Made by a program: the position numbers and the translations under genes. 64,000 nt of DNA, taken from positions 26,182,001 through 26,246,000 of the forward strand of contig NC_092312.1 in the NCBI RefSeq assembly GCF_036785885.1. The letters run 5' to 3'. Of this stretch, positions 12,601-23,720 are shown piece after piece (position 1 is the stretch's first letter; the number at the start of each line of letters is the position of its first letter). The notes under the pieces are model-generated. The model was not told the origin of the DNA. It was given only the letters and a program-made list of their open reading frames with translations, and did not search any database. Source of the DNA: Coffea arabica. Its lineage: Eukaryota > Streptophyta > Magnoliopsida > Gentianales > Rubiaceae.

Positions 12601-13403
12601 CATAGTTATTTTTCAAAAAACAGAATGGTTCAATTACATAAGAATATAACTTGAACTTATTTCTATTAATACCACATGTTTTTTAGGTTGAAAATAATGC
12701 TCAAACCCTCGAATTCAACAAACCTAAAGTTCTTGTCAACAAAAGGAACAGAAGCAAAAAAATAAAGAGCTTATATTCATCTGGGATAATAAATAGTTTA
12801 TAATAGGATTAACGTTTTTCGAAGTTGAGTAGAAAATTTTTTAATAACGAACATCACAAAAATATATATGCAGCCACCCTTCTACCTTTTATGCTATATT
12901 CATGTTACTATAACAATATTTATTTACTCAACCACAAATAGATGTATAACCAAAAAAAAAAAAAATCACATGGAATGGTTTCAGGTTCGTTTGGGAGTGG
13001 ATGATTTGGAGAGAAAATAAAAGGAAAGAAGAGTTAAAAGTGAATATTTTCTTCGTTTGTTAGTTTTTATTAGGAAAGAAAAGAAGAGTAATGGAAGGAT
13101 TTAAGAGGATAAATAGTAAGTAAAAGTTTTCCTTCCAAATTGGAGAGAAATGAAGAGAAAGTTGAAGGAAGCTTATGAAAGTTTTTTAAAATACCTATTT
13201 TATTCTTAAAAGTGTATTGAACAAATATTTAATAACTTTTATATCCAAAATCATTCCACTACTTCTCAAAACTCCCAAACAACATAACAATCCCTTATCT
13301 TCTCTCATAACTTAAGTTTTCCCTTCTTCTCTTTTCTATCCTAAACTCCTAAACTTAGCCGAAGGCTCCATGGACGATGGATGTAGAGGAGCAACAGTGG
13401 TAT

Positions 13404-13728
13404 GGTTTGTTTGGATATCCCAGTTAAGGTTGTGTTTGGATTGTATTTTTCATGATTTTTCATGGAAAAATTACTGTAGCGATTTGATGTATGTGAGGAA
13501 AAAAGGCAATAGGGAAATGTGATCACGGAAAACGACGTAATTTTTTGACGGAAAACAGCAATCCAAACAAGGCCATCGAATAATATTTCGCTTGCATTAT
13601 AGATACATTTTTCAACCCACTTTTTTATATTCTCAATCACCTTTTTGTCTCACATACATCACATCACAAAAAGTGTTACAGTAATTATTCCAAATAATAT
13701 TTCAAATAATACACTATCCAAACAAACC
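13404..13728. mobile_element. Nested pair of MITEs
   Basis: The outer element has perfect 14-bp terminal inverted repeats, GGTTTGTTTGGATA at 13404-13417 and its complement at 13715-13728. Within it, a second MITE with ends TGTTTGGATTG and CAATCCAAACA spans about 13433-13569. Relatives of the outer right half (ATAATATTTCGCTT, CACATACATCACATCACA, TTATTCCAAATAATATTTC) recur at about 17.2, 61.4 and 61.9 kb. No coding capacity; such elements are moved by a transposase supplied in trans. Confidence 0.75.
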
Positions 13729-14516
13729 GGGCAATTAAAAATGAGCTCCTTGGTTTCGCAAATGTATGCGATTTGTGGGGTGTTGTCTTTTTTTTTTTTT
13801 TTTTTTTTTGTCAATCGTCAACTCTACTTCTACTCCTACTCTATTCTAACCTAACTATGGGAGAGACCCAACTGGATCTATGGGGATCGATGGGGACAGA
13901 ACCACCACCGATTGATGCACCCGTCTGGATTTTTTGTGGGGTGTGTTGTCACCTCTGATGACTTTGGATCTCCCGTCTCAGTCAAAGCACTATCTTAGTA
14001 GAACCTTCGTTATCGTATGCCACACGCTCGTTGAATTAAGGCCTTAAGGCCCTTAACTGGACTGTAGTTTTTTGCAGAAAAATTTTGGAGAAAAATTAAG
14101 GGAGCCATCTGTGTCAAAAGGTCCGAGATTCATTTCGAAAAACAGGAATGCCAGAGTAGTAGTCCGCATGTCCATAACTACCTTGATTCTTCTGATTGGA
14201 TTGATTTTTTAGTGTGGTATATTTCTGGTAGCAGACGGGGCAGGGACGATAATCAAAAGGATCGTTTTTGAACAGTTAATGATCAGAATTTAACGCAAAA
14301 AAATTATATGGTTCAGATTATTTCTTGTATCTCTTTTTAACAACGTACGTGGGGCTTACAAAAATTTGTTCTAAAATTACACGTTATGCAAAAAAAGCTA
14401 TGTCGTGTGCAAACAAACTTATACGGTGTGCAAAATGCACAAAATCGCTCTGCAACCATTTCTGCCCGTGGTCCATATTTCTGTAACTTACTCATCATTG
14501 TTTAGGGAGCTAATAT

Positions 14517-14712
14517 TAGATCACAGGTCTCACAAATTCCGGTTCAAAGCAGTTGAGGGTAGAACGGATATTTTGTGTATTTTATATTACCATAGTCTTA
14601 TTTGTTTACATCTTATTCAATACTGGATCACGGGTCTCACGAGTTCCACTTCAAAGCAGATGGGGGTAGAATGGTTATTTCCTGTGTTTTATACCATAAT
14701 CTTATTTGGATT
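14517..14712. repeat. Diverged tandem duplication, about 110-bp period
   Basis: Two diverged copies, 14517-14602 and 14627-14712, share GATCAC.GGTCTCAC, TTCAAAGCAG, GGGGTAGAA.GG and a TATTACCATA-like tail. A 154-residue open frame crosses this segment, but the repeat structure and lack of motifs argue against a gene. The surrounding 14.0-15.2 kb shows nothing else I can name. Confidence 0.5.
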
Positions 14713-15248
14713 CATTTATATTATACTTCAGCTAATTTATACCTCAGGAGCAAACTGGTTTAAATTGGAAATTGTGAGCCCCGATCCCCTAATATCGCCC
14801 TCCCCTTTCAAAGTTTTAAAAGGCACTCCACCTGAAATCTTTTTCCTAATCTATGGTTCAAGAAGCTGAAGTCCACACAAAATGAGATCAAAATGTTGGT
14901 GGAGCTGGCTGTGCTCGCTTTTTAAGGGGTTGTGCTATGTGACAATTGGTGTATTTTCATCCCATTAGAGAGGTGCGAAGATGAGATAAGAACGCTGAAG
15001 ATTGAAAAATAAGAATTTAGGGGCTGCAATCATTAACAGATCAAGAGGTTCTGCTAAAAGAACAAATGAATGTGAATGGCTTCTCACTTTTTAGTATCTA
15101 CTGTAAAAAAAATAAGAAAGTGCATGAAATGAATTAGTGTGTACTTTGGTAAAAGTACCGGAGTAAAATGGGATTATGAAGAAAAAAAGTGCCAAAGTCA
15201 GCAATTTATCATAATATCAAGTGCAATTTAGTTTGAACATGTAACTCC

Positions 15249-15389
15249 CCGTTTGGAAAGCAACTTTCTTTCACAAAATTTTTACATTTTCTACGAATAC
15301 ATTTTTCAATCACCTTTTTACCTCACATATATGAACTTTCTATAGTAATTTTTTCTACTAAAACTCCAAAAAATTGCAATCCAAATAGG
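15249..15389. mobile_element. MITE, TTTGGATTGC-type termini
   Basis: Starts CCCGTTTGGAAAGCAACTTTC and ends ATTGCAATCCAAATAGG, giving imperfect inverted ends. The interior contains the family words TTTTTCAATCACCTTTTT and CCTCACATATAT. About 140 bp, non-coding. Confidence 0.6.
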
Positions 15390-15921
15390 AATAAAATTGT
15401 TTGCATAATAAACTGAAAAGAAAGAAAAGAAAACCATCTAGTTCGTAAGGTAGGCAGATTATAAGTTTTGGTTTAGAAGGTAAAAGACCTCATCCCAAGC
15501 TTTTAGGGGTTGGCTTCCACTGGACTAAAGCCAGGTTCAAGTAGTGTCAGCTGCTGAAAAATGCAAGGGTGGAAAAGCTCATATCCCAACTATTCTTTTA
15601 TTAGCTTTGAAAACGAGGGAAAAAACTGACCCTAGTTCTTCTTAGTACAAGCCAAAGACAGACAGACAGAGACCATTTAAACAAATATTCTTCTTCACAG
15701 AGTACTTGGCTCTTCGCAGCTCCTCTTCTCCTCTACCTGGGGACAAATTTTGCAGAAAACGCACTAGCAGTACTTAACCTTGCGATTTGAGGGACTTTTA
15801 CTTTTTCCTTGGGAAAAACAAGCTTATATCTTCAAGAACTAAAGCTGCAGCGCGCCACGCGCATGCAGCAGAATATTCTTCAAAAAGTCTAGTACGGGAA
15901 TCAGAACAAACATTTATTAGA

Positions 15922-16125
15922 TTACAATCGAGACGGCTGCGAATAGAGAGGGTAGTAAGAGGCAATAATTGGAGCTCCGGAAGAATTTGATGTCTCTTTA
16001 CTAGTGCTACTTTTATCCGATTTTGAAGCTGAGGAGGAAAGGGGATTTGCCTTGCTTTTGCCAGCGTCATCTGATTTGGATGATGAAGGCAAGAAGCATC
16101 TGCAGATGGAGGACAGGAAAGCCAT
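15922..16125 (-). CDS. Short serine-rich peptide, unrecognised family, copy C
   Basis: A 67-residue single-exon frame, ATG to TAA. It starts MAFLSSICRCFLPSSSKS, has DDAGKSKAN, a Ser/Lys-rich middle (SSSASKSDKSSTSKETSNSS) and ends SGAPIIASYYPLYSQPSRL. It is the best preserved of the three copies and matches copies A and B at both ends. The first 12 residues are mildly hydrophobic with two cysteines, but too short for a standard signal peptide. DNA downstream (about 15700-15760, GGCTCTTCGCAGCTCCTC) and upstream (16281-16405, and about 16925-17000) is homologous to the flanks of copy B, so a unit of at least 1 kb was duplicated. Function unknown; a lineage-specific peptide precursor is inference. 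Confidence 0.65.
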   Translation of the reverse strand: MAFLSSICRCFLPSSSKSDDAGKSKANPLSSSASKSDKSSTSKETSNSSGAPIIASYYPLYSQPSRL

Positions 16126-16280
16126 GATGTAAAGGCTAGCTGCTATTTTTTCTTCCCTTGCCTTGAACTTGTAAAGGCTACCTTAGCTTGGAAAACTGAA
16201 AGACAAAAGGTTCAAGCTTTCAAGAGGCTCTCATGAATATCCTATACTATGAGGGATATGGGGCAGATGTAAATCTTCTG

Positions 16281-16405
16281 TTTATATAGAGAAATGAAAT
16301 AATGTGATAAATTGCTAATCTTGCTGAGCAAGGAATGAAGGAGAATTTTTTGCTTTCTTGGTGGTGGGCTACATTGGAATCATTTGGTCACTCTCAGCTT
16401 TGACC
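16281..16405 (-). promoter_or_regulatory. Putative promoter of peptide copy C: TATA box and W-box
   Basis: A minus-strand TATA-like TCTATATAAA at 16290-16281 stands about 155 bp before the copy C start codon. A W-box core (TTGACC on the plus strand, 16400-16405) lies about 115 bp further upstream. Order and spacing match the segment before copy B, which supports a shared ancestral promoter. Confidence 0.5.
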
Positions 16406-17166
16406 ATTGGTAGCATAGTCAGATTCATCCATTTTTTTAATAAATTTTTTGCGCCTCCTTTTTTTTATTGATCTTTTGTGCATTTTTAACTAATCTTTTA
16501 CACCGAAAACAGTAGTAAAGTCAGACTAATTTTTTAGTATTAAAAAAATCGAAAGGTTCGATCTGTCAGCAAACTCGTTTGAGTTGAGGCATTATATTAT
16601 GATTGACAGAGGAAAAATGCGCTTTGATGTTAAAAAAATGTTTTAACCCTCTTTGTCTATGGGTTCAAAATGAACTCGGCAAGTATAAAGCTCTTGTCAA
16701 ATAAAAATAAAATGGAACAAGTAAAAATAATTCAGTTCTTAATGACTCCAAACGGAACCTTCCTTTTTTTTTTTGGTCTATTTTTCAGAAACTCCAAAAA
16801 AAAAAAAAAAAAAACTGTAAGCCACCACTCATAGTCTCATAGTAGATGTATAATTGAAGAAGAACATCACTTGTCCAATCAAATTGAGATCCTTCTTGAA
16901 TACGCACAAGGATGTGACTTGCAGGGTGTTGTCACCTTTGCTGACTATGAATCTCCCATCTTTGTCAAAGCACAAGCTTTGAAAAACCTTCAATAATGTA
17001 CTCCAAGATCATTTACAAATAATTCTTTCTTTTTTCTTTTCTTTTCTTCTTCTTGTTTGTGTATTTAGTACCTTTTATACTTCTGTTCAGTCAGTACCTT
17101 GGCCATGCTTCAAACTTGTCTCAGAGTTGGAATACACTTGTGGTTGACTTTAGCTTCACCTAGTGA

Positions 17167-17336
17167 GCTTTGTTTGTTTGAACAGTAGATTATTTGGCCA
17201 AATATATTTACTGACATCACCGTTACAATTTTCAATATAGTTTTTTATTTTCTCAATTATCTTTTTATCTCACATACATTATATCACAAAAAATGTTACA
17301 ATAATTATTCCAAATAATACCCTATCCAAACAAAGC
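17167..17336. mobile_element. MITE, GTTTGGATAG family
   Basis: Ends GCTTTGTTTG and CAAACAAAGC form a 10-bp perfect inverted pair. The interior carries CTCACATACATTATATCACA and TTATTCCAAATAAT, shared with copies at 13.6 and 61.9 kb. Confidence 0.65.
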
Positions 17337-18096
17337 GCTTAAGATGATTGAAAACTGCTAGTGCACATTTGCTTGGATTGCTGGAATGCATAATAAAAAC
17401 AAAATGATGCAGCTAACACCAGAGCCTAAACCAGTGATGCTGCTTCAATATTTCCATAATAGAGTAGATATGATGAAAATTATTTTCTGATCCTCCTTGT
17501 TAATAGCATAAAATAGATATATGCTAATAAGCTAATATGTGTGTGTGCGTGTGCATATATCTCTGCTAATAAGAACTTAAGGAGGACTTACAACAGTTTC
17601 AATCAATTTAGGACATATTTTCATAAAGTATATGACTAATAGTTTTATTTTATTTTATTATAAGTTTTATACTAGTTTAAAACACACCAGAGTTTATCTA
17701 TTTCAATTCTTTTTTTTTTTTAAGTGGAAGGTCTTGAACGTAAGATCTTCTACTTACGATTCCCCCCATCTTACCACTTAATTCAACTCTTTCCCAAAGT
17801 TTATCTATTTGGAAGGCGCAAAAAGTATAACTTATAGTTGAGGTGGCCAATAGGTTATAGACTTATAGGTGTCGTTTTAGCTTTTCTTCTTTTATTCCCA
17901 AAAAATAAAAACTAAAAAAATAATGGAATATCCGTATTGGACTTGCCGTATTGGGTCTTGGCGCTCCAAAACACGTCCGTTGCGTTATATCCAAAAGGTA
18001 TCAGAAAAATTGGAGAGTCCGCTACCAATCATCTCTACAAGCCCAACAGGCCTCTAAATATCCACCGGGCCTATGTAATGTGTCGAAACTTCATCT
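17337..18096. other. AT-rich intergenic DNA
   Basis: No gene or named repeat supported. There is a short alternating TG run at about 17535-17560 and a long T tract near 17710. Confidence 0.4.
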
Positions 18097-18230
18097 TTGT
18101 TTGAATTGTGATTTTTTGCAGAGAAATTTTTACGTTTTCATGATCATATTTTTTAATTATTTTTTATCTTACATACATCAAATCGACTTTTTTTTTTACA
18201 AAAATTTTTAAAAATAGCAATCCAAACGAA
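18097..18230. mobile_element. MITE, TTTGGATTGC-type termini
   Basis: Left end TTGTTTGAATTGTGATTTTT and right end AATAGCAATCCAAACGAA form imperfect inverted termini about 134 bp apart. The middle has TCTTACATACATCA, the word typical of this family here. Confidence 0.5.
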
Positions 18231-18776
18231 ACCAAACCTTCTTTGTGCCAGTCAAATTTTTAAGTCATTTGAATAGGAGATTATTTGGAATTAATATAAG
18301 TGAGATAAAAAGATGATTAAAAAATGTGTTTATAATATAATCAAATTACTGTTTTGAATAACAACATATTTAAACATAACCTAGTCTCAGATGAAAAAAA
18401 GGCCTCCATTTGAATTTTACTTCTGGGAAAAATACTGCTCGATGGGAAATAAAATCATTTCCTATTTTTCATTTTTCAGGAAGCATGTTAACAAAATTTT
18501 GCATTAAAAAAAGGAAATACAAATTTCCCAAAACCTTTCTACCAACTACTTGTTTTCCTAAAAAATATGAATATATTAGATTTATTTCTTCTTCTAAAAA
18601 TCATTTTAGACGAGCAATCTAGACCAAGCATTGGTAATTCGCGCTCAGAAAAGAGAAACAAAAGAATTATTAGTTTAGCATGTCCTTTATATGTGGTACT
18701 ATGTCATTTATCGTGTTCAAATAACATTTTAGTTTATATTTACTACAATTAGATATGCAAATACGAAACTCAATAA

Positions 18777-19405
18777 TCGAAAAATAAAATGAAATTTAAA
18801 CAAGAACTAACAAGTGATTGCTCCAAAAAAAAAAAAAAAAAAAGACTAAATTGAGATATAAACATAACGGACAAAAAGATGAAATTAGGCCTTAAAACAA
18901 AATCCTGTTGGCAAAAGGAAACAAATAAAGTAGCATAAATGTGACAATATGGCCTCATAAATTTCATCCTCCTTAGGATTCTCAAAAATCCTTAAAAACC
19001 CACATAGAATTCAACACATACAACACACAGTGAAGGCTTAGGCGGAAAGCAATTGAGAATTTGGAGGGAAAATGCCAATGAAGGTGTTGGGATGCCACCT
19101 TGTTGATTGGGTGTTTGACAAGTTAAAAGAAGAAGCACCAAATAACCAAAAAAAAAAAAAAAAAATCTCTTCTTTTATTTACGTATCAAATTTACGTCTT
19201 TTCCTGCTTATGGTTAATTACGTTGTCTAATTTTGCATTTTTGACTGGGCTGTTATTTTTTTTATTTATTATTATCTTTTTTGCATGTATGGTAAAGAGA
19301 TGTAAACTTGTTTCCTTTTTCTTTTCTTGTCTTTGTTTTCAATTCTTTTAGAGTTTGAGCAATATCTTTAAAGGGTAGCTTTACGTAGCGGTAGAAGATC
19401 AATAC
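18777..19405 (+). pseudogene. Broken 5' copy of the Clot thioredoxin-like gene
   Basis: This stretch aligns with the 5' flank, exon 1 and the start of intron 1 of the intact Clot gene, whose matching DNA is at 30930-31127 and 36763-37240. The flank, including ATATGGCCTCATAAAT and CCTTAGGATTCTCAAAAATC, is continuous here, whereas at the intact gene a MULE splits it. The start region is kept (AAAATGCCAATGAAGGTG, ATG at 19072). One extra G shifts the frame soon after. The part of exon 1 that would encode the WCPDC-side residues is deleted and replaced by a poly-A run at about 19148. Intron words such as TTACGTTGTCTAATTTTGCA are retained, so the copy arose through DNA duplication, not a reverse-transcribed message. 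No second exon was found. Confidence 0.85.
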
Positions 19406-19584
19406 ATGTGGATCAAGTAGGGGATACAAACTAACAAATTGATTGGAGATTTAAGTCAAAATTAGCAATTTAAAAATAACAGACGCAATTATCAAAAAAA
19501 AAAAATAATAGATGCAAAAATTTATTTAACGAAATGTGTGGGTCACGTTTTAAATAATTTTCTAATAAAAATTCCAATCAATCA

Positions 19585-19680
19585 TTTAGGTGTAAATGGG
19601 TTTAAAAACGTGAAAATAGAGTCCATAGGTCTAATCACCACGTAGAATTTAGAAACACTTTGTTTTGGCCAATGTTTTAA
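19585..19680 (+). pseudogene. Fragment of the cystatin-fold-like gene's 5' flank
   Basis: GGTGTAAATGGGTT, then AATAGAGTCCATAGGTCTAATC and CGTAGAATTTAGAAACACT resemble 26290-26430 just before the intact gene at 26.5 kb. About 50 bp present there are absent here. No exon 1 or 2 follows; the next homologous part is exon 3 at 23.5 kb, beyond the solo LTR. Confidence 0.5.
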
Positions 19681-19930
19681 AAATTAGCTCGGACGGGCTG
19701 ATTGAACCGATTGAATCGTCGATTATACTTCTTTTTGGTCCAGATTTGCTTAAACAACCAAATCGGTATCAATTTATATATATAAACCAGTTAGCCGTTC
19801 GGTTTAGCCATTGAACCGTTGATTCGGAATGATTTTGTGAGAACCAGTTGGTTCAATATCCAACCTCAATTAAACCAATAATTTTGAATTTTGTCAACTA
19901 ATCTGATTAATGATTTTTCAAATTTAATAT
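19670..19930. repeat. MITE-like repeat rich in GAACCG words
   Basis: Repeated GATTGAACCG / CCATTGAACCG / TTCGGTTTAG words with outer ends CAATGTTTTAAAAATT and AATAATTTTGAATTTTG, which are roughly inverted. This resembles common plant non-autonomous DNA elements, but the borders and target duplication are not clear. Confidence 0.35.
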
Positions 19931-20009
19931 TTTACCAATTATTCAATTATCTCCAATTCATTAGACAATAACAATTATCAACTTATTCTACTCATTTCTC
20001 TCTCTTCTC

Positions 20010-23000
20010 TGTGAGAACCCGTAATTTTCTCATTTTTTTTCTAGGGTTTATTATCGTTATTGGCATGTTTTCTGCATTTTCTTTATTAGGAAAATTTTCC
20101 TGATAAATTTTATGAGTAAATATAGTTTTTAGATGATTTTTCTAGTATCGAATAGTTTTTGAAAAATTAAGGGTATATATCGGAAGTGGGACCCACTAGT
20201 GCGAAAAGTTCGGAAAAATTCGACCAACTAAGTTAAGTTTCGGATACTGGGTTAAATTTACCGGGTACTAAGAGATAATTAGAGGTTGATATGTGGATTG
20301 ATGTGAGAGGGAACAATAGGATATGTATGCATTCAAGGAGGTGACAAGTGTCACCATTTGAGTGGGTTTACTTTATGAACACTATTCATGATCTTACCAA
20401 TTGACCAAATAAATCAAAAAACTACCAAAAATTCACCATTTTCTCCTTCATCTTGGCCGGCTCTTCAAGCAACAAAAGAAAGAAAACTCTTCAAGTTTTT
20501 GGCTTCAATCTTGCTCAAGTTCAACAATCTAACCATTTAATCTTGCAATTACTCCATAAAACCTCTTCACTTAGTGTTTGTGAGTTGTTTGGTGGAGTTG
20601 TTTGGAAAGCTAAGGTGACAAGTTGCTCTCTCTCTTGTTTTACTAAGGTGAGTAGTGAATGAACCCTCTCCTTCACCTAATGATGTGTAATTTGTGATTG
20701 GTGGTGACTTAAGAGTTCATTTTGTGGATTACATCTTGATTTTTGGTTGAATTGGTGAAGTTTTACATTTATTGGTGATTTTTCTGTTTTAATATGATTG
20801 TTATGGTGTGGCTATGTATGATGATTGGAAATGGCCTAGAATGAAGCTAGTAGTTGTAAATGGTGGTTAATTGCAGGAAATTTCTGTTTTGGAAGAAAAT
20901 TGGAAAAGTTAGGGTTTCATACCCTTCATTCTGCCCGGCACTGTACCTCATAGTTAGAGGCCGAATTGGCCTTGGATTAAAACATGAAAGTTGTAGGGAA
21001 TGATATTTTAGAGATGCCTACAAAATTTCAGGCCAATCGGAGTAGCGTAGCTTGTGAAATGACCAAAACACCCCTGCTGCCCTGTTTTCACCCGAACTTG
21101 AGAATTGCTTCTGTAATTGGTTATTTTGGTTGGTATTACTTCTGAATTGGTTGTTGAGGTCTTCTGAAGAAATGTATCCTGATGTCTTAGCTTTTGAATG
21201 GCTTTGGAATCATTTGATTTGGACTTAGGTAGCCTGACTTATGATGCTTGAACCATAATGCGGTTTGTAAACCTATTTTTGCGGTTCTGGTCTAGTATCT
21301 TGCATTTTTGACCTAGTTGTACTATGAACTGGACTGAGTGACCTTCTACAATATTGTATCCCTATCTCTTAGCTTCGAAATGGTGTATCTTACACCTCCA
21401 TCCGATAATCATAGTGCCATTGGTGCCAAAACCGCATAATGACGTCAAAAACTGTTTTTCTAGCTTAGTGCTTAATTCCATTTCCGGATGTCCCTGGTTT
21501 ACTCTAGTGCTTATACATTCTAGTGGAACCTTATTTTGGTGGTATGTGGATTTGGTTATGACTTGTAATTGAGCCTATTGATCGGCTATTGTGATAAATT
21601 TATATTGCGTATGCCTTTGGGGTTGATTGAGGAAAATAATGAAGCCATGATGGCTGGAAAAGTAAACAAATTTAGGGGAAATGCTGTCCAAATTTCTAGG
21701 CGGTTTAGCCTCTTTAGGTTTGAGTTGTCTTTTGAAAGAAATGAAGGGCTTTTGGGTCATTCAAACCCTAGGTCCTCTCGTTACTTTTGTTTCCAAAAAC
21801 ATCATGTTTTGCACCCTTGCATTAGTAATTATTTGGCGAGGCATACGACTAGTAGTCAAGCCTCACTTGTGCATTCTGTTTACTCGATTTTGGATGTGAA
21901 ACCTTCAATTGTTTTACTTTGGTTCGTTTAGGGTTTCTTGGCGATTAAAGCCAGTTTGAAGTGAAACCTTTTAGAAGTATTCGTACTTGGACTAGTGAGT
22001 GTGCCACTTCCATCCATTGCTGTTTAACTTGATTTCTACTCTGCAATCTGTGATTTAAATGACTGCACTATCTGTTTAATTTGTTTGAGACGAGGGTGTA
22101 CTTTATCACACTCGTTCTCTTGTCTGTTCATATGCCAATTTTGGTGCGAATCTGAATCTGTATCTGTATCTGATATCTGTATCTGTATATGTATCTGTTC
22201 GGACGTCGTTTGGAAACTTGTATCCAACGACCTTTCTGTGACCTCTGAGCTCAACCCCTGTGGCAAGTTACTCGAGTCGGGCCGGCAAGGACCTGGTCGA
22301 TTAGATAACGAACCACGGTAGTCTGTTTTGGGATCTTTGGATATTGAGACCCTTGATTTCGGGTATACTCGAGTATAACCGCTTCTGTTCTGTTTGATGT
22401 TCGGGGTATGTAAGGTGGAAGGAGTCGGAGAAAGTGGAGTCTACGGTATTGGTTACTTCTTTAACGTTGACGGAGTGTCAACTATTATTTCGATCAAGTT
22501 TCGGTGAAGCAAATAGGAATTTGGCTCCTGAGAGCCACCCGTATTCTTTCTGTCTATGGTGTTTGTTCACTTCTTTATTTGATTCGCATATGTGACTAAT
22601 TGAATATGAAGTTCTACTTTTCTTACTTGCTATTATTTTGGTACCTCATTGAGCGTAAGCTCACCCCTTCCCATTATCTTTGTTTTCCTTACAGGAAACC
22701 ATGTTTGAGGCTAAGATGTTTTGAAGCACGAGTCGAGCTAGTTTTAATATATTTTTGTAAAACTCCTCGATAGTTGGAAAACCCTAAATGTATTTTGATC
22801 TAATTATCTTCTTTTGTTTCGTAAATTACAAACGTATGTGTATAAAACTATTTACCCTATTCATGTATCCCATTTGGATTGTGAATGTTTTCTCGAGTTA
22901 TATTGCCATATCTGTATTTGTTTGGCTCCTAGTTGGATGGTGACGTGGCAACCACTATTCATTGTGGTTGCGATTTTCATTTTGCCATTTGGCGACTTTG

Positions 23001-23132
23001 AATCGTTTGAGCGCGGTATTACCTTCCTGAATGTTTTCGATTTCATTTAACTGCTCGATAGTCCTGACGAGAGTTGGACAGGCAGTCCGCTAACCCCTTT
23101 GGTACGCCTTAGGGGAAGGTGGGGCTGTCACA
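20010..23132. mobile_element. Solo LTR of an LTR retrotransposon (3.1 kb)
   Basis: The element starts TGTGAGAACCCG and ends GGGGCTGTCACA, so it has TG..CA ends inside a 5-bp inverted TGTGA/TCACA. It is flanked by an exact 5-bp duplication TTCTC at 20005-20009 and 23133-23137. No primer-binding site, gag-pol domain or second LTR lies next to it, so it is a solo LTR left by recombination between two LTRs. The length and the TGTGAGAACCCG start resemble Ty3/gypsy chromovirus (Del/Tekay-type) LTRs, an inference from memory. A short TCTGTA-type tandem run occurs at about 22157-22198. The perfect target duplication argues against great age, but no LTR pair is left to date it. Confidence 0.85.
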
Positions 23133-23522
23133 TTCTCCATAATTACATATTAACTCTTGTTTAACGTTTATAACATATAATTGACTATATTAGTTTTTTA
23201 AATCTTGAATGCATTTCATTTATTTGTTAAAGCCTTTTAAGTGTTTCAATTTTTATCATATAAACTAGTACACATATAATATAGGAAAATTAAAAATATA
23301 TGAAATAATACTATTTAAAATCCTTTAACTTATAAAAGCTATTTTTGAGTCTCAAACCAATAATACTACTTAGAATAATAGAATGCGAATTGAAGTGATT
23401 ACATTTAACAATATGACTTAAGTTTCCACAAATATTTGTTTTTTTTTTTAGATATTTAATATTTATTAATAATTTTGAGTGAGATTTTGGGTTTAGTTCA
23501 CAGAGGAGTTGTTTTGCTGCAG

Positions 23523-23720
23523 GCGGCACCGTACGAGTTCGAAGGTATTGAGAGGGTAGTTTCATGCGATTGTGCTGGTGAAGTCTTTCTCATTACCTTC
23601 CAAGCTCGTGAGGCTGAAGCTGATGCCATCAAGACTTTTCAAGCTGAGATGTATGATCCTACCGATGTGGACGAGGACGCGGAGAGAGAGGTCATGCTCG
23701 TCAGACTAAAAGAATTCTAG
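23523..23720 (+). pseudogene. Orphan last exon of a cystatin-fold-like gene copy
   Basis: After TTGCTGCAG, a 198-bp open segment encodes AAPYEFEGIERVVS, then VFLITFQAREAEADAIKTFQ and REVMLVRLKEF with a TAG. It has exactly the length of exon 3 of the intact gene at 27215-27412 and is very similar. Homology continues downstream (ATTAATGATAA...; GGATCTTGAAATTTGTTACT at about 24250 versus 27755). Exons 1 and 2 are not present upstream: the solo LTR and unrelated AT-rich DNA lie there. The exon itself has no stop or frameshift. It could be transcribed, but as a gene it is incomplete. Confidence 0.8.

Noticed and set aside
14405-14869. 154-residue open frame on the plus strand
   Set aside because: It crosses a diverged tandem duplication and has no family features or splice support.
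21569-21931. 120-residue open frame on the plus strand
   Set aside because: It lies inside the solo LTR and has no protein domain.
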